Part shown: positions 60,670 through 64,000 of the stretch, in pieces
Layout: every line of letters begins with the position of its first letter
Numbering within the stretch: position 1 is the first letter of the stretch
Assembly: GCA_964518635.1 (NCBI GenBank)
Contig: CAZFGK010000016.1
Span: forward strand, 15,288 to 79,287
DNA: 64,000 nt
Direction: 5' to 3'
From: CAZFGK01 sp964518635
Lineage (GTDB): Bacteria; Zixibacteria; MSB-5A5; GN15; FEB-12
Made by a program: the position numbers and the translations under genes
The notes under the pieces: model-generated
Databases searched by the model: none
What the model was told of the DNA's origin: nothing
The model's input: only the letters and a program-made list of their open reading frames with translations

Positions 60670-62032
60670 CGCTCCCACCGGCCGGCTTGCCATTTACTCG
60701 CAAAATAGCAGCGCCACTCTCCAGTACTACCTGACTGATCACTTTGGTTCCGCACGGGTGATGATGAAGGGGGTTCCCGGCCAGACCTATACCGTCAGCC
60801 AGTACTACAACCTGAGTCCGTGGGGAGCAACGATTGATTCCTGGGGGAGCTACAACACCCCGTACAAGTTCACCGGCAAAGAGCACGACCAGCACGGCTA
60901 TTTCAAGGCCCATTACTTCGGTGCAAGGTACTACGACGACCGATTGGGAATGTTCACGAGTGTCGATCCTGCTGGACAGTTTGTCAGCGCGTATGTGTAT
61001 GGCGGGAATAACCCGATCATGGGGGTTGATCCAGACGGACGATGGTTTGTTGAAGCACTCGGCGCGGCACTATCGATAGCATCCCTATTCATTGATCCAT
61101 CTGGTACGCTTGGGCAGATGATTTTGCATGCGAGTATCGGGCTGAATGCCATTTCAGTGATCAACATGGGTCAAAATGGTGCATCGCCGTTGCAGATCGT
61201 TCAGGCTATCGGGACATCCGCATTGGGATTCTCGGGGCTGCCGAGGTATCAAACACTTGGGATTAGCATTGGTACTGGCTATGCGGTCTCGGCGGATAAG
61301 AAGAATTATTGGAAGACGGCGGCGGTACAAGTGGGATTCACGCTCGCTGGGTATGGAGTGGCTGAGTTAAGAGGTAACGGATCAGAGTGGAGCAAGGGGT
61401 TCTGGGGGGAACCGAAGCCGAAACCGTATGGGATTAAGATGAGTTTAGGGGAGACAAATTTTATGAGAACGATGCGCACCAGTGCGATCCGCAACCACCG
61501 GATGGAATATACTCCGAATAGTTTTGAAGACCGGGCTCTCTTCGCTGCCCTCTACGACAAGTGGCACACGGGTAGCAGTGATCCAATTACCCTTCAGGTT
61601 GGGGTGTTGGGAGCGCATCTCTACAGACCAGATGACTTTCCTGGGTTTCGAAGACTGGCGATGAATTCTAGTTCGGGAAGTGTTATCAAAGTGGACTTGG
61701 AAAGGCCCGTTTTTACATTTGCGATGGGTGAGTCCACGCTAAGAATGACTGGTAGATTGCAAATCTCAGGTGATGGTTTAACATACTCTGGCATATTAAG
61801 AGTCGAAGGGAAATCAGAGAGGTGGAATTTTGAGCCGCATGATCCTCCGCGAGGTGGCTTTTTACATTGGAAAGAGCACGCTGTAACTGCTACTCGCTTC
61901 ATCGGTGAGAATTTAACGGGTGGAGCTGATTTTACCGTTAACTATAGTGGATACTACATGCATACGGTTTCTGGATTAACAAATAGGGGCGAAGCTCAGC
62001 TCAATCAACAATGGTGGGAAGAAGCTCATTGA
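60665..62032 (+). pseudogene. Orphan RHS tip: truncated RHS core plus C-terminal toxin-like domain
   Basis: The frame is open from 60665, directly after an in-frame stop, with no plausible start before GTG 60758. It encodes the end of an RHS repeat core: GRLAIYSQNSSATLQYYLTDHFGSARVMM, YNTPYKFTGKEHDQHGYFKAHYFGARYYDDRLGMFTSVDPAG, YVYGGNNPIMGVDPDG. After the DPDG boundary lies a glycine- and alanine-rich linker. A variable domain of about 200 residues ends the protein (GRLQISGDGLTYSGILRVEG, SERWNFEPHDPPRGG, GGADFTVNYSGYYMHTVSG). The N-terminal thousand or more residues of a full RHS protein are missing. The last segment loosely recalls the C-terminal part of colicin M-type lipid II phosphatases; this is a weak impression. 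Confidence 0.7.
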
Positions 62033-62403
62033 GAACAGCACTCACTCTTGCTTGCTTTGCGATTTGCCTCTTGGCTCAAGTTGGATGTAATCAATCCAAA
62101 CCCGCTAAATTGGAGAAAATTGGACATGAGGTCGCAATATCAATCGCACATAAGTTCATTGGAAAGATAAGCAGAGAATCACCACAGATCGGAGTAGACA
62201 GCTCGCGTTTAGTATTCATAGAATGCACTTTTGACTCTGATTTTCAATACTTCAAGGCAGTATTTCACGACAGCCTTTTCGCTATGGAGGTTTCAGTGCA
62301 TATCGATTCAATGTCACATCCCGAAATTTATCTCGATCAATTTAGGGATGACAGTGGTGAAAAGATATTCAAGATGAGGTTTGATTCTCCAAAGAAACCT
62401 TGA
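62029..62403 (+). CDS. Small lipoprotein-like protein, probable immunity protein 1
   Basis: I choose TTG 62029, which overlaps the RHS stop (TTGA) and has GGGAAGAAG upstream; ATG 62011 is the alternative. The 124-residue product has an export signal ending LLAQVGC, so it may be a lipoprotein, although glutamine at -3 is unusual. The mature part (AISIAHKFIGKISRESPQIGVDSSRLVF..., FKAVFHDSLFAMEVSVHID) is shared with the next gene. Its tight coupling to the RHS tip is typical of a cognate immunity gene. Export implies that the toxin acts outside the cytoplasm. Confidence 0.55.
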   Translation: MRTALTLACFAICLLAQVGCNQSKPAKLEKIGHEVAISIAHKFIGKISRESPQIGVDSSRLVFIECTFDSDFQYFKAVFHDSLFAMEVSVHIDSMSHPEIYLDQFRDDSGEKIFKMRFDSPKKP

Positions 62404-62416
62404 GACGTGGACAAGC

Positions 62417-62806
62417 ATGTTTATGAATCTTTATAAATCACAAAATAGGAGAGCTACAAATGAGTTATCATTATTTGTTGTTGGAGTTGCCGCAACGATT
62501 TTAGTGATCATTGCCATTTCTATAACTTGCAAAAAGGTAAAGTTGCTTCCGAATACACTCAACGCGGAATCGATCGCTTGGTCATACATTGGTAGTGTAG
62601 ATCGAAATGTACCCTCTTTGGGTGTGGATTCATCGTCGCTAGTCTTCGTCGTGACACATCAAAACGTTAGGTTTTATCGGTGCGTCTTCCATGACAGTTC
62701 CAAACAAAGAGCGGTCTTCGTTGATATCGATACACTTGGCGAACGCAAAATATTCGTAGCGGACCTTAGAACAAATCCTGAACAGCCTTACATCTACGTC
62801 CCCTGA
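62417..62806 (+). CDS. Membrane-anchored paralogue of the preceding protein, probable immunity protein 2
   Basis: From ATG 62417 the 129-residue protein has one N-terminal helix (LSLFVVGVAATILVIIAISITC) and then a domain matching its neighbour: ESIAWSYIGSVDRNVPSLGVDSSSLVF, YRCVFHDSSKQRAVFVDIDTLG. Shared positions include IG, P-x-x-GVDSS-x-LVF, VFHDS and a V-x-ID motif. The two proteins are tandem duplicates with different anchors. An N-terminal anchor with a periplasmic domain is the topology known for the colicin M immunity protein. Codon use is AT-rich. Confidence 0.55.
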   Translation: MFMNLYKSQNRRATNELSLFVVGVAATILVIIAISITCKKVKLLPNTLNAESIAWSYIGSVDRNVPSLGVDSSSLVFVVTHQNVRFYRCVFHDSSKQRAVFVDIDTLGERKIFVADLRTNPEQPYIYVP

Positions 62807-62829
62807 TTTCAAGACCGTAAGCTCCCCTG

Positions 62830-62979
62830 TCAAGCGGACAGTTCTAAAGTAGAGTTTTCTCGTAATTGTTGTTTACGGAAGAGGGCTAGTGGCAGGTCGT
62901 CTAACTTGACATGAGGACGCTTCTCGTTGTAGCCGATCAGCCAGTTGTTTGTAGTCTCTCGCACATGGTCGACTATTGA
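62830..62979 (-). pseudogene. Remnant of an IS3-family transposase (OrfB C-terminus)
   Basis: The minus-strand frame ending at TGA 62832-62830 reads VRETTNNWLIGYNEKRPHVKLDDLPLALFRKQQLRENSTLELSA. This matches the C-terminal end of IS3-family transposases (an EYN-RPH-sL-P motif with an ENST-LS ending). Only about 50 residues remain, without the DDE region. The right boundary, near 62979, abuts the truncated VirD4-like gene, so the insertion may have broken that gene. Confidence 0.65.
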
Positions 62980-63851
62980 ACGACCCATTTTCGAGTACGC
63001 GATCCCACATTGTCCTGTCGTATAGCAAACCTGATTCGTGATTGAGCAATTATTTTCGATCCGTTTGTTACACTGGAGCGAACCGGGACGTGGAGTGTCT
63101 CCCCTGAAAACCCCTCCGAAGATGTTCCGTCAATTGAAAGTTTCGCATAGAAGTTGTATCTCGGCAGCGTTTGAAAATCTCCTTTTCGAAACTTCCCCTG
63201 AAACTCCTCCTCCAAAATCTTAGCATCCTCCGATCCGACGTTGAACGTGATCAACGTGCCGATGTTGCCGAGGATAGACGAAGCAAGCGCATCCGGAAGC
63301 TGGGAGAGATGTTGATTTGCCATTCCTGCGATGTTGAGTCGGTACTTTCGTGATTCTGAGAGCATCGATGCGAAATCCTCAGTTGCGACAGATTGGAGTT
63401 CATCCACATAGAGGTAGAAATCTCTTCGCTGATCTTCCTGTGTATTTGCCCTACGAAGTGCAGCCAGATAGAGTTGTGTGACCATGAGCGATCCTAAGAG
63501 GGATGCATTGTCTTCTCCTATTCTCCCTTTCGAGAGATTCATGAGGAGAATGCCGCCTTTGTCCATGACGTTCAACAAGTCGAATTTCGTCCTTGTTTGT
63601 CCGACGATATTGCGAATGAGCGGATTGGACAGGAACTGTCCGACTTTGTTCTGAATTGGTGAGATCGTCTCGGCGCGAAAGACTTTCGGATAGGATTCAA
63701 ACTCTCGTTCCCAGAAAGCACGAACAACAGGGTCGTTGATGCCTTTGGTCATGCGTTTGCGGAACAGGTCATCGGTGAGGAGACGGCTGAGTGGCGCACC
63801 CGTTTTAGGGTGCGAAGTCAGTGATGCACTCGTCACGTTGCTACGGCTCAA
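62973..63851 (-). pseudogene. Truncated VirD4/TraD-like conjugative ATPase, C-terminal half
   Basis: This minus-strand frame has 292 codons from TTG 63851; an in-frame stop lies just upstream. It contains the Walker B-type FYLYVDELQSVATEDFASMLSESRKYRLNIAGMANQHLSQLP and ILGNIGTLITFNVGSEDAKILEEEF. These are seen in the C-terminal part of type IV coupling-protein-like and HerA/TraG-type ATPases. The N-terminal part with Walker A is absent, and the 3' end runs into transposase-derived sequence. I regard it as a remnant of a conjugative or integrative element. Confidence 0.65.
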
Positions 63852-63885
63852 TGCTATCTATCCCAAGTCTAGTCTCAAGAAGCTG

Positions 63886-63912
63886 GAACCCTGATCTCGT
63901 GATCAGGGCCAC
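63886..63912. repeat. Palindromic repeat, inverted copy of the 58008 unit
   Basis: GAACCCTGATC...GATCAGGGCCAC is the reverse complement of the arms at 58008-58034, with a different loop. It lies between the VirD4-like fragment and the end of the window. Confidence 0.6.
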
Positions 63913-64000
63913 CCATCCAGCATGAGAAAAAAGGACCCACCCGAAGGGCTTGTTGAAAAAGTCCTTCATTTTGGTCGTTGTGCGTATTTGACTAGGGGTA

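Noticed and set aside
63926..64000. TTGTTGAAAAAGTCC at the window end, like insertion-sequence termini
   Set aside because: Only one end and no transposase visible; the window stops before it can be tested.
1..64000. CRISPR arrays, rRNA and tRNA genes
   Set aside because: No regularly spaced direct repeats, and no tRNA cloverleaf or rRNA segment, were noticed in the gaps. The CCACCTCCTT at 20151 resembles the end of 16S rRNA only because it is the complement of a Shine-Dalgarno.

Overview
The window is chromosomal DNA of a Gram-negative, respiring bacterium. The evidence is several outer-membrane beta-barrels, lipoproteins, an ExbB/ExbD/TonB cluster, RseP, signal peptidase I, c-type haem motifs and a CcmA/CcmB/CcmD set. 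Two secreted proteins end in paired dockerin-like tails (VDIGDLTVLVDHLF type). Together with GC of about 50-55% in hand-counted lines, this suggests a poorly cultivated FCB-type lineage such as Zixibacteria. That placement is inference; the window holds no rRNA or tRNA gene.

Layout. 1-2953: the 3' end of purH, then a haem-motif outer-membrane protein, a Calx-beta/cytochrome-like lipoprotein and a YceI protein. 3026-9775: housekeeping genes (Smg-like, coaBC, family-4 uracil-DNA glycosylase, dnaB, radA, tgt); dnaB is clearly AT-richer than its neighbours. 10517-18319: an apparent operon with a good sigma70-type promoter and a strong terminator: aldehyde dehydrogenase, carbamate kinase, cca, sucC, sucD, ndk, mdh. 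18464-20402: an outer-membrane protein, a DUF5677-like gene and, on the minus strand, a roughly 190-bp unit with consensus promoter, extended Shine-Dalgarno, 12-codon ORF and GNRA-loop terminator. 20403-27609: cyclophilin lipoprotein, dxr-rseP-lepB-DUF1573, ccmA-ccmB-ccmD, and a retropepsin-like protease. 27635-32309: a prolyl oligopeptidase and a fused E1 alpha/beta dehydrogenase.

32411-43024: an envelope-energisation region with TPR protein, four-TM protein, exbB, two exbD genes, four tonB-like genes and a fifth protein that looks like diverged TonB-C repeats. 43087-47750: two paralogous LVIVD (choice-of-anchor B) dockerin-tailed proteins on the minus strand flank a ZU5-like lipoprotein. 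47880-52218: DUF72, M29 aminopeptidase, a frameshifted small gene and a nitronate monooxygenase between palindromic repeats. 52450-57926: ECF sigma, RskA-type anti-sigma, two DUF4331-type proteins, a TPR protein and a metallophosphoesterase.

57968-64000 is an accessory zone. It holds palindromic repeats, a REP-associated tyrosine transposase between perfect 32-bp inverted REP copies, an orphan RHS toxin tip followed by two related export-signal-bearing small proteins (probable immunity proteins), an IS3-family transposase remnant and a truncated VirD4/TraD-like ATPase. The most interesting parts are the minus-strand micro-ORF/RNA unit at 20010-20202, the RHS tip with its putative periplasmic immunity pair, and the expanded TonB cluster.
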